Notes: generated by a model not told the origin, from the letters alone. A stretch of 64,000 nt of DNA from an uncultured Prevotella sp. (GCA_934256705.1 CAKQPF010000007.1:25906-89905), one strand, 5' to 3'. Positions 1-10,033 are shown, counted from the stretch's first letter. Translations and numbers: made by a program.

Positions 1-11
1 AATCAGGCATA

Positions 12-109
12 GAACAAGTGCCTACGAATTTTTATCTGATTATCAACAACAATAATAATCAGACCAGGAACAAGCGCCTACGAATTTCTATCTAATTATC
101 AACAACAAC
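12..109. repeat. Tandem direct repeat upstream of the GH115 remnant
   Basis: Two copies of about 42 bp, offset by 56 bp (12-53 and 68-109), share GAACAAG.GCCTACGAATTT followed by TATCT.ATTATCAACAACAA, with only a few differences. The second copy ends directly at the ATG of the GH115-like remnant, so the repeat lies in its leader or promoter region. No function is known. Confidence 0.75.
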
Positions 110-110
110 A

Positions 111-1392
111 ATGAAAAGACTTTTTCTCTCACTGCTTGCCGGTGCTCTCCTCATGGGACTCAATGTCCATGCGGCAGACCGCTTCGTCTCTTTTGCCAAA
201 GGCGAGAGGACTGCTATCGAAATCACGAATACCAATGACACCATCGTCTATGACCCTGCTGACTGGACAGGAGTAAGGATTGCCGTCAGCAATCTCCGCC
301 ATGACATCAAGGCAGTGACGGGCAGGGAATGCGCTCCAATCATCGTGGCCACTGTGGGCAAAAGCGCTCTGGCCAAGAAATACGAGGCGCAATGCCGGAC
401 GCTGAAAGGCAAGTGGGAACAGTTTCTCATCTTCACCGAAGGTGGCAGAATGGTCATTCTCGGTTCGGACAAGCGCGGCACCATCTACGGCATCTACGAA
501 CTGTCAAGGCAGATTGGAGTATCGCCTTGGTACTGGATGGCGGATGCACCGATAATGAAACATCAGCAGGTGTTCATCGACAAAGGCACTTTCACTGACG
601 GAGAACCGAAAGTAAGGTACCGCGGAATATTCATAAATGATGAATGGCCCTCATTCGGCACATGGTGCGGAAAGCATTTCGGAGAGCGGAATGATGCTCG
701 ACAATCATATCGGCTACACGCAATGGTCTATTCCAGAGAAGAATGTAAACCCTATGACTCTCGGTTTCAAGGTGGACAACAATATTGCTCCTGCTCCTTC
801 TCATGAGTACTCCATCCCGGCATACAGATACTGCAGAAAAGTGGATGGCAAGGAAGCCAAATGGATTTTCCTGCCAAACCTGGGCAGGGGAAAAGGCTGT
901 ATGGGTGCCGACAATGTGATGGCTACAAGCGAGACGACAGGCAACAGGGCTGCATTGGAATACGAAATCAACTCGAATAGCGGAACCATCGCCATAGGAA
1001 TACTGCCCACTCAGGACGTACATCCGGCACGTGGACTGCGCCTCGGAGTGCAGATTGATGACCAACCGATGCGTGTAATAGATGCCAGACAAGGACTGCA
1101 TGACGAGTTTCAGGAATACACCAAGCAGAATCTCGCTGTCTCCAAAGTGCTGAAAGCATTGCCTCCACGCAATAATCTCCTGCTCTCAGGCTGGCAAGAC
1201 AACAGACGATTGCCACGTCGCGATGAGGTGTTCGACAATATCCGCTGGCTTGAAGTGGATCTCCAGTGCAAACCTGGCAAGCATTCACTCCGTCTCATCA
1301 TGATAGATCCGGAAATAGTCATCGAGCAGATAGTCGTGGATTCCGACAATTCCCGCTACAGTTACTTCGGCAACGCCTTCCCGTGGGAGTAA
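111..1392 (+). pseudogene. GH115-type alpha-glucuronidase, internally deleted and frameshifted
   Basis: The first part (111 to about 690) encodes a signal peptide (MKRLFLSLLAGALL...) and the N-terminal alpha/beta domain of a GH115-type xylan alpha-glucuronidase, including GTIYGIYELSRQIGVSPWYW and RGIFINDEWP. The frame then shifts. The second part, open to 1392, reads MLDNHIGYTQWSIPEKN and continues through a C-terminal beta-sandwich domain to GNAFPWE. GH115 enzymes are usually about 800 or more residues. Here the central catalytic barrel, roughly 400 codons, is missing and the junction (about 676-695) is out of frame, so no working enzyme is expected. A very short tail ORF ends at 806. The family call rests on recognisable N-terminal and C-terminal motifs. 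It is one of several genes in this window that keep both ends but have lost the middle. Confidence 0.75.
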
Positions 1393-1402
1393 CACACCAA
1401 TG

Positions 1403-1452
1403 CAAACAGACGGCAATCTTAGGCTTATCAGGCTAAGATTGCCGTCTGTTTG
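1403..1452. terminator. 20-bp perfect hairpin, likely bidirectional terminator
   Basis: Arms 1403-1422 and 1433-1452 are perfect inverted complements (core AGACGGCAATCTTAG) around a 10-nt loop. The arm is followed on the plus strand by T/G-rich sequence. It lies between the convergent GH115 remnant and trkH and can serve both. Confidence 0.7.
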
Positions 1453-1550
1453 TTGTGTTGTTTGGTTGTTTAGTTGTTTTGTTATTTTGTTGGCTGTATT
1501 GGCATTCAACAAGACAACTAAACCACAAAACAACAAAACCACAAAAGCAA
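1449..1550. repeat. TTGTT/AACAA-armed low-complexity inverted repeat, copy A
   Basis: A T/G-rich arm (TTGTTTGGTTGTTTAG type, 1449-1493) faces an A/C-rich arm (CAACAAGACAACTAAACC type, 1506-1550) and could fold into a long imperfect hairpin at the convergent gene border. Related elements are at 11746-11890, 29112-29150 and 51781-51900, and a coding version is at 16430-16502. Confidence 0.6.
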
Positions 1551-3005
1551 TCACCTGTCTTTCCAAAATGTAGGGGTGAAGATGATGAGGACGGAGAATA
1601 TCTCCAGACGGCCCATCAGCATGAGGAAAGAGCATATCCACTTGGCAAAGTCGGGCAGATGGTTCCACGACATCGTAGGACCTATCTCCAGTCCGAGCGT
1701 AGGACCCACGTTGCTGAGCGTGGAGAGCGTGATGGTGATGGAGTTGGTATTATCCACTCCTGCCGCTGTCATGCAGAAAGCACACACTATGCACATGATG
1801 CAATAGATGGTGAGGAATGCAAGGAGCGTTACGCGCTTGTCGATAGGCACGTTGTTCTCACCGATTCTGAGCGGCAGGACAGCACGCGGATGGAGCATCT
1901 GGCGAAACTCATTGCGCACGATTTTGAGCAGCATGACGCATCTGATGGACTTGAATCCACCACTGGTGCTGCCAGCACAGCCTCCAATGAACATGCAGAC
2001 TGCCAGCACTATCCACGTGACATGAGGCCACTGTCCGGCATCATCGTTGAAGAGACCGGTGGTGGTGATGAATGATACCACCTGATAGACGGCGCAACGG
2101 AATGCACGCTCGTAGCCGTAATGATTGTTGATGATGAGTTCTATGGCTATGAAAGCAGTGAAGATGGCAATGATTGCCACATAGAATTTCACCTCGGGAT
2201 TTCGGAAAAGGTTTCCCACCTTGCCCCTTATCACTGCATTATAGAGCAGGATGAAATTGACTCCTGAGATAAAGCAGAAGAAGGTGCTGCAATACTCCAT
2301 AGCCGGGGAATGGTAGTATTCGATACTTGCATTGCGAGTGGAGAAGCCACCGGTGGCAAGTGTGGTCATGGCATGGTTGACACTGTCGAAGACATTCATG
2401 CCGAGGAGATAGAATGTGCCGGCACATACTATGGTGAGAACGAGGAAAATGGTCCAGATGCTCTTTGCCGAACTGCTCAGACGTGGATGCAGTTTGGTCT
2501 TGATAGGACCGGTGGCTTCGGCGGAAAACACTTTCACCGAACCGCCTACCATGGACGGAAGGATGGCTATGGTGAAGAATACGATACCCAAACCGCCAAT
2601 CCACTGTGACAGGCTTCGCCAGAACAATATGCCATGAGGCAGACATTCCACGTCATCGAGGATGGTACAGCCCGTGGTGGTGAAGCCAGACATGGACTCG
2701 AAATAGGCATTGGTGAAGTCCGTGATGTAGCCACCCACCATGAATGGCAGCGTGCCGAAAAGGCTGAAGACGCTCCAGGCGAGGGTGACGACGAGGAAAG
2801 ACTCGCGACGACCGAGGGAGTTGTCGGCATTGCGGCCGACACATCTCAAGGAGAAGCCTGCCGCCTGTGTAAGCAAGATTGATATGAGGAAGGCAAACAA
2901 GTCGTCCTCATGATACCATACGGAGATGCCGAGACACAGTATCATGAACAGGGACTCAAGGAAAAGCAGTGAGCCTAAGATCTTACATATCAGTTTGGAA
3001 TTCAT
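1551..3005 (-). CDS. trkH: TrkH-family potassium uptake channel subunit
   Basis: An integral membrane K+ translocating subunit of the Trk/Ktr type, 484 residues. The four filter-like P-loops are visible: SMSGFTTTGCT (about 104-114), TLATGGFST (about 215-223), SFITTTGLF (about 311-319) and LSNVGPTLG (about 430-438), each with the expected glycine and flanked by hydrophobic segments. The reading frame is open further upstream, but I chose the ATG at 3005 because the upstream codons run through a dispersed hairpin repeat (3031-3056) that translates as low-complexity sequence. It lies downstream of trkA and dxs on the same strand. With the cytosolic RCK protein TrkA it should form a gated K+ uptake system. 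The product identification is firm. Confidence 0.93.
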   Translation of the reverse strand: MNSKLICKILGSLLFLESLFMILCLGISVWYHEDDLFAFLISILLTQAAGFSLRCVGRNADNSLGRRESFLVVTLAWSVFSLFGTLPFMVGGYITDFTNAYFESMSGFTTTGCTILDDVECLPHGILFWRSLSQWIGGLGIVFFTIAILPSMVGGSVKVFSAEATGPIKTKLHPRLSSSAKSIWTIFLVLTIVCAGTFYLLGMNVFDSVNHAMTTLATGGFSTRNASIEYYHSPAMEYCSTFFCFISGVNFILLYNAVIRGKVGNLFRNPEVKFYVAIIAIFTAFIAIELIINNHYGYERAFRCAVYQVVSFITTTGLFNDDAGQWPHVTWIVLAVCMFIGGCAGSTSGGFKSIRCVMLLKIVRNEFRQMLHPRAVLPLRIGENNVPIDKRVTLLAFLTIYCIMCIVCAFCMTAAGVDNTNSITITLSTLSNVGPTLGLEIGPTMSWNHLPDFAKWICSFLMLMGRLEIFSVLIIFTPTFWKDR

Positions 3006-3030
3006 TTCTTTATGGGGATTAAATTGCAAA

Positions 3031-3058
3031 CCAGCCGGTAACGCGGCTGGCACAGGGA
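3031..3058 (-). repeat. CCACTGTG-hairpin family, copy 1 (stem type CCAGCCG)
   Basis: On the minus strand the order is head CCCTGTG (one base short of the family head), stem CCAGCCG, loop CGTTAC, stem CGGCTGG. The stem arms are 3031-3037 and 3044-3050. It sits between trkA and trkH. Confidence 0.8.
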
Positions 3059-3080
3059 CGGACTCAGAGGGGATTCCTGT

Positions 3081-3102
3081 GTTAATGCGGCTGGCACAGT
3101 GG
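3081..3102 (-). repeat. CCACTGTG-hairpin family, half copy
   Basis: On the minus strand it reads CCACTGTG then CCAGCCG then CATTAAC. The head and left stem are intact but the right stem is absent, so this is a truncated copy 25 bp from copy 1. Confidence 0.65.
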
Positions 3103-3152
3103 TGGATAACGGAGGCAGACCTGCACGATAGCGGCAGGCACAAAGGCTTTGC

Positions 3153-4499
3153 TTATACGAAGAATTTCTCAATGCGCTTCATGTCGGCATTGTGGCAGAA
3201 CACCACGACGATGTCACCCGGCTCTATCTGCGTGCCACCGGATATAAGCATACCCTCACCATTGCGCACCAGACCACCGAAAGTCATGCCGTAAGGCAGA
3301 CCAAGCTCATAGACTTTCTTGCGTGTGACCTTCGAACCGGGCTGTGCCACGAACTCTGCAACGTCGGCATTGGCAGCCATAAGGAAGCGGACATTGCTCA
3401 CGTCAGCGTCAAGCAGCATCTCATAGATGTGGCTTGCGGCGATAGCCTTCTTGTTGATGATGGTGCCGATGTCGAGGCTCTCAGCCATTTCCACATAGTC
3501 GAGGTTCTCCACGAGGGCAACAGTCTTGCGCACTCCCATCCTCTTGGCAGTGAGACAGGCAAGGATATTGGTCTCCGCATTACCTGTAACGGCTACGAAG
3601 GCCTGAGTATTCTTGATGCCTTCCTCCACGAGAAGGGAGACATCACGTCCGTCTCCATTGATTATCATGATGCGGTCAGCATCAGTGAGCAGGTCATTCA
3701 GTCGCTCGCAGCGCTGTGTGTCCCTCTCTATTATCTTCAGTTTGATATATTCCGGCAGGGTTGCGGCTGTGCGCACGGCAATCTTTCCTCCGCCCATCAT
3801 CATCACGTTCTTCACGTCGGCATAGTTTTCCTTGCCCACAATCTTGCGGATATGAGGGATAAAGTTGCGCTTTGTCATGAAGAAAGCAATGTCATGAAGC
3901 TTCAATTCGTCGTTACCACCAGGGATGATGGTCTCGTCGCCACGCTTGATAGCCACGATATGATAAGGGTCTTCCGGTCCGCATAGTTCCTTGAGAGGCT
4001 GGTTGAGGATGGTGGCAGACTCGCGTAGCTTGATGCCGAGCATCACGAGAGCTCCATTATGCACGTCCCATCTCTGGCGTACCCACGACATCTTCAGTCC
4101 GTTGATGATGTCCTTTGCGCCGAGAAGTTCGGGATAGATGATGGAATCAATGCCGACGCGGTGGAGATACTGCGCATTGGCAGAGTCTGCAAACTCATAG
4201 TCCTCCACCTTTGCCACGGTGCGCTTTGCTCCGAGAGCCTTGGCAAGTGAGCAGGAACTGAGGTTGACATGCTGGTCGCCTGTCACAGCTATGAAGAGGT
4301 CGCAGCGCTGCACTCCAGCCGTCTGCATCGCCTTGATGCTGCCTGGAGAGTCGTGAAGCGTCAGTACATCATAGTTGGCGCTGATATTGTCGAGGCATTC
4401 CTCGTCGTCATCGATGAGAGTGATGTCCTCATTGTTTCTGGAGAGAAGTTTTGCCAGGTAAGTACCTATTTCCCTTGCTCCTGCTATTACTATTTTCAT
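3153..4499 (-). CDS. trkA: Trk potassium transport regulatory subunit TrkA
   Basis: Cytosolic, peripheral-membrane NAD(H)-binding regulator of TrkH, 448 residues, which is the usual length of duplicated TrkA. It has two RCK_N Rossmann domains, the first starting MKIVIAGAREIGTYLAKLL and ending its second strand in the acidic IDDDEE, and the second around VMMMGGGKIAVRTAATL. Each is followed by a TrkA_C-like domain; the last ends GTQIEPGDIVVVFCH. The first nucleotide-binding motif is GAREIG, a slight variant of GxGxxG. It lies 147 bp before trkH and 55 bp after dxs on the same strand. The 147-bp gap to trkH holds two hairpin repeat copies. Confidence 0.93.
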   Translation of the reverse strand: MKIVIAGAREIGTYLAKLLSRNNEDITLIDDDEECLDNISANYDVLTLHDSPGSIKAMQTAGVQRCDLFIAVTGDQHVNLSSCSLAKALGAKRTVAKVEDYEFADSANAQYLHRVGIDSIIYPELLGAKDIINGLKMSWVRQRWDVHNGALVMLGIKLRESATILNQPLKELCGPEDPYHIVAIKRGDETIIPGGNDELKLHDIAFFMTKRNFIPHIRKIVGKENYADVKNVMMMGGGKIAVRTAATLPEYIKLKIIERDTQRCERLNDLLTDADRIMIINGDGRDVSLLVEEGIKNTQAFVAVTGNAETNILACLTAKRMGVRKTVALVENLDYVEMAESLDIGTIINKKAIAASHIYEMLLDADVSNVRFLMAANADVAEFVAQPGSKVTRKKVYELGLPYGMTFGGLVRNGEGMLISGGTQIEPGDIVVVFCHNADMKRIEKFFV

Positions 4500-4554
4500 C
4501 TGTTGTCTATTTGAATATATGGGAAAGGAGAATGCGCCTCTCCTTCCCCTATAT

Positions 4555-6465
4555 TTATTTGTTTAATTCCTCTATAATGCTCTCTGCATCAATGCCTACG
4601 ATATGCTGCAGCTGGGCTACTGTGCCGTGCTCGACGAAGTAATCCGGCAATCCGAGACGCTTGACGTGAACATCGTAGTCATGGTCGGCAAACCATTCCA
4701 TCACGGCAGAGCCCATACCGCCATTGCGCACACCGTCTTCCACGGTGATTACCTTGCGGAATTTCCTGCCCACCTCATGCAGGATGTCCTCATCCAGAGG
4801 CTTGAGGAAACGCATGTCATAATGGGCCACGCTCTTCTTAACGCCGAGATTACAGATGGCTTTCTGCACATTGTTGCCCACGGCACCGATGGAAAGGACG
4901 GCAATGTCATCGCCATCAGACAGTTTTCTGCCTTTTCCCACCTCCACTTCCTCCAGCGGACAGCGCCAATCCACGAGCACACCTCTGCCACGTGGATAGC
5001 GTATCACGAAGGCACCCTTGCCAGGAAGCTGGGCTGTAAACATCAGCCGGCGCAGTTCATGCTCGTCCATCGGAGCGGAAATGGTAAGGTTTGGCACCGG
5101 TCTCAGTGCGGCCATGTCAAATGCTCCATGATGAGTAGCACCGTCTTCACCCACCAGTCCGGCACGGTCGAAGCATAACACTACAGGCAGGTTGAGTATT
5201 GCCACATCGTGGATGATATTGTCGTAGGAACGCTGGGCGAAGGCACTGTAGATGTTGCAGTAAGGTATAAGTCCGTCTTTTGCCATTCCTCCCGAGAAAG
5301 TCACGGCATGTCCCTCGGCAATACCCACGTCAAAGGCACGTTCCGGCATGGCATCCATCAGCTTGTTCATCGAGCATCCAGTAGGCATGGCAGGCGTAAC
5401 GCCCACTATCTTAGGGTTTTGCCTTGCCAATTCCACGAGAGTCTCACCGAATACGTCCTGGAATTTCGGAGGCATATTTTCCTCATTGCCCTTTATTCTC
5501 TCGCCTGTGTCAGGGTCGAATTTTCCCGGAGCGTGCCAGATGGTGGCGGCATGCTCGGCTGGTTCGTAGCCTTTTCCCTTCACGGTGTGGATATGCAGGA
5601 GCTTCGGACCGCGCATGTTCTTCAGTTGGTGGAGCACGCGGACGAGTTCCTTCACGTCATGTCCATATACCGGACCGAAGTAGCGGATGTTCAGTCCCTC
5701 GAAGATATTCTGCTGTTCGCTGATGAGAGACTTTATGGAATTGTTGAGCCGTATTATCGCTTTCTTCCTGCTGTCATTGAGGATGCCCTTGCTGAACATC
5801 CATTTTGCGGCCTTGTCACGCCAATGGTTGTATGATTCATTGGTGGTAAGGTTGAGCAGATACTGCTTCATTCCGCCGACGGAGTGGTCGATGGACATAT
5901 TGTTGTCATTCAGGATGATGAGCAGATCGTTAGGCGAAGAACTGACATTGTTCAGTCCTTCGAAGGCAAGACCGCCGCTCATTGCACCGTCGCCTATCAC
6001 GGCAACGACGTGGCGAGTGGGCAGTTCCTTTGCATTGTCGCCTTCACGTGCCAGTTTCTGCTCCCTTTGTGCTGCCACAGCCATGCCGAGAGCCGCGGAG
6101 ATGCTGTTGGAAGCATGTCCGCAGGTGAAGGTGTCATATTCGCTTTCTGCAGGATTAGGGAAAGGGCAGATGCCGTGAAGCTTGCGGTTAGTGCAGAAAT
6201 TGTCACGGCGACCGGTCAATATTTTGTGTCCGTAAGCCTGATGGCCCACGTCCCATACTATTCTGTCATAAGGAGTGTCATAGACATAATGCAGGGCGAC
6301 AGTCAGTTCGATGACGCCCAGACTCGACGCAAGATGCCCGGGATTGACCGACAGTTCCTTCACGATGTCATCGCGAAGTTCACGGCATACCTCGGGTAAT
6401 TGGTCCACCGGAATCTCCCTGAGATCCTTCGGTGAGTCGATGTTATTTAGAAATGTGTAATTCAA
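4555..6465 (-). CDS. dxs: 1-deoxy-D-xylulose-5-phosphate synthase
   Basis: Thiamine-diphosphate enzyme that condenses pyruvate and glyceraldehyde 3-phosphate in the first step of the MEP isoprenoid pathway; cytosolic, 636 residues, normal length. Visible signatures are WDVGHQAYGHKILTGR near residue 90, the ThDP/Mg motif GDGAMSGG followed by NDNNMSI, HTVKGKGYEPAE, and the C-terminal transketolase domain with FDRAGLVGEDGATHHGAFD and YPRGRG. It is first in a dxs-trkA-trkH series, an arrangement I associate with Bacteroidales. The start ATG gives MNYTFLNNIDSPKDL, the expected beginning for the family. Confidence 0.96.
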   Translation of the reverse strand: MNYTFLNNIDSPKDLREIPVDQLPEVCRELRDDIVKELSVNPGHLASSLGVIELTVALHYVYDTPYDRIVWDVGHQAYGHKILTGRRDNFCTNRKLHGICPFPNPAESEYDTFTCGHASNSISAALGMAVAAQREQKLAREGDNAKELPTRHVVAVIGDGAMSGGLAFEGLNNVSSSPNDLLIILNDNNMSIDHSVGGMKQYLLNLTTNESYNHWRDKAAKWMFSKGILNDSRKKAIIRLNNSIKSLISEQQNIFEGLNIRYFGPVYGHDVKELVRVLHQLKNMRGPKLLHIHTVKGKGYEPAEHAATIWHAPGKFDPDTGERIKGNEENMPPKFQDVFGETLVELARQNPKIVGVTPAMPTGCSMNKLMDAMPERAFDVGIAEGHAVTFSGGMAKDGLIPYCNIYSAFAQRSYDNIIHDVAILNLPVVLCFDRAGLVGEDGATHHGAFDMAALRPVPNLTISAPMDEHELRRLMFTAQLPGKGAFVIRYPRGRGVLVDWRCPLEEVEVGKGRKLSDGDDIAVLSIGAVGNNVQKAICNLGVKKSVAHYDMRFLKPLDEDILHEVGRKFRKVITVEDGVRNGGMGSAVMEWFADHDYDVHVKRLGLPDYFVEHGTVAQLQHIVGIDAESIIEELNK

Positions 6466-6639
6466 GACTACTTTGGTTAAAGGCTGCTGTTGATGGAAGC
6501 CATCGTTGATATTTTATATATAATGTGTAAAATCACAGGTGTCACATTGTCGGAACACCGTTATCGGACAGTCATACCTTCCTTTTCACTGACGGACAAG
6601 ATGGTGATTGACTGTAGATTTCAGTTTTGAAAAGACGAA

Positions 6640-6690
6640 AAACCCTCCTTGTCACTCTTCTGGCGCAAAGGTCATGGAGTGACAAGAAGG
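6640..6690 (-). terminator. Rho-independent terminator of asd
   Basis: Minus-strand arms CCTTCTTGTCACTC and GAGTGACAAGGAGG (plus positions 6677-6690 and 6644-6657) pair over 14 bp with one wobble and are followed by GTTTTTCG. It lies just past the asd stop and separates asd from dxs. Confidence 0.85.
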
Positions 6691-6707
6691 ACTATGCTGC
6701 GGGCTGA

Positions 6708-7721
6708 TTACTTTACGTTGCCCACCTTGATGAGATATTCTGCAATCTGAACAGCATTCAGAGCGGCACCCTTACGTATCTGGTCACCGGTGAGCCAGAG
6801 GGTGATACCGTTGTCATTAGCCAGATCCTGACGGATGCGGCCTACATATACGTCATCCTTTCCTGCGCTTTCGAGCGGCATAGGATAAACGTAATTCTGA
6901 GGGTCATCGACGAGGGAAACGCCTTCAGCGGCATCAAGAGCCTTACGCACCTGATCTACTGTGAGCGGAGCCTCTGTCTCTACCCATACTGACTCGGAGT
7001 GGCTGCGGAGGGAAGATACGCGTACGCAGGTAGCACTGGTGCGGACATCGCTGTGCATGATCTTGCGTGTCTCGTTGTACATCTTCATCTCTTCCTTGGT
7101 GTAGTCATTCTCAGTCATCTTGTCAATCTGAGGAATTACGTTGTAAGCCAACTGATGCGGGAACTTCTCGATGGTCTTTGCCTCACCGGTCTCCACGAGT
7201 TCCTTGTACTGCTGCTGGAGCTCTGCCATCGCAGCTGCACCTGCACCAGAAGCACTCTGATAGCTGGAGATGTGGATTCTCTTGATGTGGGAAAGGTTCT
7301 CGATAGGCTTGAGCACCACTACCATCATGATTGTAGTACAGTTAGGATTGGCAATGATGTTGCGAGGACGGTTCAATGCGTCCTCAGCATTGCACTCAGG
7401 AACCACCAGAGGCACATCGTCACACATGCGGAACGCACTTGAGTTGTCGATCATCACGGCGCCATACTTGGTGATGGTCTCAGCAAACTCCTCACTTGTG
7501 CCGCCACCTGCAGATGTGAATGCGATGTCCACGTCCTTGAAATCATCGTTGTGCTGCAAGAGTTTGACCTCGTATTCCTTGCCTTTGAATGTGTATTTAG
7601 TACCAGCGGAGCGTTTGCTTCCGAACAACACCAAGTCATCCATAGGGAAATTTCTCTCATCGAGGATGCGCAGGAACTCCTGTCCCACTGCACCGCTTGC
7701 GCCAACAATTGCTACTTTCAT
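6708..7721 (-). CDS. asd: Aspartate-semialdehyde dehydrogenase
   Basis: NADPH-dependent reduction of aspartyl phosphate to aspartate semialdehyde, the branch point to lysine/diaminopimelate, threonine and methionine; cytosolic, 337 residues. It starts MKVAIVGASGAVGQEFLRIL with a GxxGxxG dinucleotide motif, has the catalytic cysteine in IANPNCTTIMM and the substrate-binding SYQSASGAGAAAM segment. The frame is open 18 codons further upstream, but the ATG at 7721 gives the family N-terminus exactly. A promoter-like CAAAAGTA (TACTTTTG on the coding strand) lies at 7773-7780. The gene has its own terminator. Confidence 0.95.
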   Translation of the reverse strand: MKVAIVGASGAVGQEFLRILDERNFPMDDLVLFGSKRSAGTKYTFKGKEYEVKLLQHNDDFKDVDIAFTSAGGGTSEEFAETITKYGAVMIDNSSAFRMCDDVPLVVPECNAEDALNRPRNIIANPNCTTIMMVVVLKPIENLSHIKRIHISSYQSASGAGAAAMAELQQQYKELVETGEAKTIEKFPHQLAYNVIPQIDKMTENDYTKEEMKMYNETRKIMHSDVRTSATCVRVSSLRSHSESVWVETEAPLTVDQVRKALDAAEGVSLVDDPQNYVYPMPLESAGKDDVYVGRIRQDLANDNGITLWLTGDQIRKGAALNAVQIAEYLIKVGNVK

Positions 7722-7772
7722 TTCTTCTTCGTTTTGTTTAGTTGTTATTACATAAAATATATAATTCCAATG

Positions 7773-7780
7773 CAAAAGTA
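7773..7780 (-). promoter_or_regulatory. Bacteroidetes -7 box for asd
   Basis: TACTTTTG on the minus strand fits TAnnTTTG and lies about 52 bp upstream of the asd ATG. A clear TTTG -33 box is not evident. Confidence 0.5.
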
Positions 7781-7860
7781 CAAATTTTCGGCTTAATCTT
7801 CGATAATTTGATATTTTTTTTGCAATTTTGCATCATAATTCATGCCTAACGTCAATAAAA

Positions 7861-9987
7861 ATGCTTGATTTCACGCAATATCTCCCCATAACCAGTCCCA
7901 CTTTGATATTTTTCGTGGTGCTCTTCATCATCCTGATTGCCCCTATCGTGATGGGAAAACTGCGCATTCCGCACATCATCGGCATGGTGCTTGCCGGCAT
8001 AGTGATAGGCCCTTACGGACTGAACATTCTGGAAAGGGACTCCAGTTTTGAGCTTTTCGGACGCGTCGGACTGCTTTACATCATGTTTCTTGCTGGAATA
8101 GAGATGGATATGGAGGGACTGAAGAAGGACCTGGGCAAGGTGACCGTCTTCGGACTGCTCACCTGTTTCGTCCCTTTCATCCTCACATATCTCTCCTGCG
8201 TCTGGTATCTGGACTATCCTCCGCTCGCTTCCCTCCTTCTGGGATGTATCATGGCGAGTAACACTCTCGTGGCTTACCCCATCGTGGTGCGCTACGGACT
8301 CCAGCGGAGCACGGTGACAACGCTCTCTGTCGGCGCTTCGATGCTCTCGCTGCTCATAGCCCTGGTGGTGACGGCGGCATTGGTGGGAAGCATGTCCGGC
8401 GGAACGGGAACGATGTTCTGGGTGCTCTTCTTCGTCAAGTTTGTGGCGTGGTGTGCGGCCATGACATGGCTTATCCGCCACATGACGCGCTGGTTTCTCC
8501 GTCGCTATTCCGACTCGGTGATGCAGTATATCTTTGTCCTTGCAGTGATGTTCATCAGTGCGGCTACCTGCGAACTGATAGGACTGGAGGGCATTCTCGG
8601 GGCTTTCTTCTCCGGATTGGTGCTCAATCGCTTCATTCCCAATGTCTCACCGCTGATGAACCGCATCGAGTTTATCGGCAATGCCATATTCATCCCTTAC
8701 TTCCTTATCGGTGTCGGCATGCTTATCAATGCGGGATTGCTGCTCGAAGGAGGAAACACCATCCTCGTGGTGGCGTGCATCGGCATCTTCGGAACGGTGG
8801 GAAAAGCCATTGCGGCATTCCTCAGCAGCTTCCTTTTCCATCGTAGCGTGCACGAAGGCAACCTGATGTTCGGCATGACATCGGCACATGCCGCCGGAGC
8901 AATAGCCCTGGTGATGGTGGGAGTCAATCTGGAAATAGCGCCGGGACAGCACCTTCTCGGCGACGAAGCGCTCAATGCTGTCGTGATAATGATACTCTTC
9001 ACCTGCATCATCTCCACCATCGTGACGGAATACGCCTCCCGTGCCATCGTCCTTCAGGAGAAGACGCAGCGCAAGATACCGGAGGATGACGGCAAGGCTG
9101 ACGATGAAAAGATACTGATACCCGTCAAATACCCTGAGACCTGCGATACTCTCTTCAATCTTGCCGTGCTGATGCGCAATGAGAAACTCAGCAGGGGACT
9201 CATCGCTCTCAATGTGGTGTATGACGACCTCGATGCCTCCTACAATCAGCAGGAAGGGCAACGGCTGCTGGAATCCATAGAGAAAAAGGCGGCTGCGGCT
9301 GATATCCACATCCAGACCCAGGTGCGCCTTGCCACCAACATAGCCAACGGCATAAAGCATGCCTTCAAGGAATACGATGCTTCGGAAATCATATTGGGAC
9401 AGCATATCCATGACAATTCCACGCGACGCTTCTGGGGACAGTTTGCCCAAAGCCTCTTCAATGGGCTTAACCGCCAGATAATCATAGCCAGATGCACCAT
9501 CCCTCTCAACACCATCAGGGTCTTTCATGTAGCGGTGCCGTCGCGTGCAGAGTATGAGCCCGGCTTCTACCGCTGGCTCGAAAGGGTCTCCAGGATGGTG
9601 ACACGCCTCGGATGCCGTATCGTATTCCATGGCAGAGAGGAGTCGCTCTCGCTTATCCGCACGTTTCTCGACTACAGATTCAAGAGCATACGTGCCGATT
9701 ATGCCATCATGCAGCATTGGAATGACTTCAAGAAACTTGCCGCGCAGATGGAGGAGCACCAGATGCTCGTCGTCGTGACGGCACGTCAGGGCACCGTCTC
9801 CTACAAGTCTGCGATGGAGCGTCTGCCTGAAGAGCTCACCACATATTATAAATATAAGAACGTGATGATCATCTTCCCTGACCAGTATGGCAACCAGCAG
9901 GACATCATGACATTTGCCACCACCCAGCACCATGAGCAGGAAAGCATCTGGGAAAGCCTGCAGAAACTGATATTCTGGCGCAGGTAA
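7861..9987 (+). CDS. CPA2-type cation/proton antiporter with C-terminal USP-like region
   Basis: An inner membrane Na+ or K+/H+ exchanger of the CPA2 (KefB/NapA-like) type, about 708 residues. Roughly the first 400 residues form about 12 hydrophobic segments, including IPHIIGMVLAGIVIGPYGL, the usual first-helix signature, and ELIGLEGILGAFFSGLVLNR. The remaining 300 residues are soluble and read like two universal-stress-protein-like domains (ILIPVKYPETCDTLFNLAVLM and later IIIARCTIPLNTIRVFHVAVP), a layout common in Bacteroidetes. I use the ATG at 7861 rather than a TTG at 7828. The transported ion cannot be told from sequence. Confidence 0.85.
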   Translation: MLDFTQYLPITSPTLIFFVVLFIILIAPIVMGKLRIPHIIGMVLAGIVIGPYGLNILERDSSFELFGRVGLLYIMFLAGIEMDMEGLKKDLGKVTVFGLLTCFVPFILTYLSCVWYLDYPPLASLLLGCIMASNTLVAYPIVVRYGLQRSTVTTLSVGASMLSLLIALVVTAALVGSMSGGTGTMFWVLFFVKFVAWCAAMTWLIRHMTRWFLRRYSDSVMQYIFVLAVMFISAATCELIGLEGILGAFFSGLVLNRFIPNVSPLMNRIEFIGNAIFIPYFLIGVGMLINAGLLLEGGNTILVVACIGIFGTVGKAIAAFLSSFLFHRSVHEGNLMFGMTSAHAAGAIALVMVGVNLEIAPGQHLLGDEALNAVVIMILFTCIISTIVTEYASRAIVLQEKTQRKIPEDDGKADDEKILIPVKYPETCDTLFNLAVLMRNEKLSRGLIALNVVYDDLDASYNQQEGQRLLESIEKKAAAADIHIQTQVRLATNIANGIKHAFKEYDASEIILGQHIHDNSTRRFWGQFAQSLFNGLNRQIIIARCTIPLNTIRVFHVAVPSRAEYEPGFYRWLERVSRMVTRLGCRIVFHGREESLSLIRTFLDYRFKSIRADYAIMQHWNDFKKLAAQMEEHQMLVVVTARQGTVSYKSAMERLPEELTTYYKYKNVMIIFPDQYGNQQDIMTFATTQHHEQESIWESLQKLIFWRR

Positions 9988-10033
9988 AACCAAGACAATG
10001 ATACCAAGCAAAATAAAAAACAAATAAAGATAA

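Noticed and set aside
3006..3143. N-terminal extension of TrkH
   Set aside because: The extra 46 codons run through the hairpin repeats and do not resemble TrkH; the ATG at 3005 gives the usual start.
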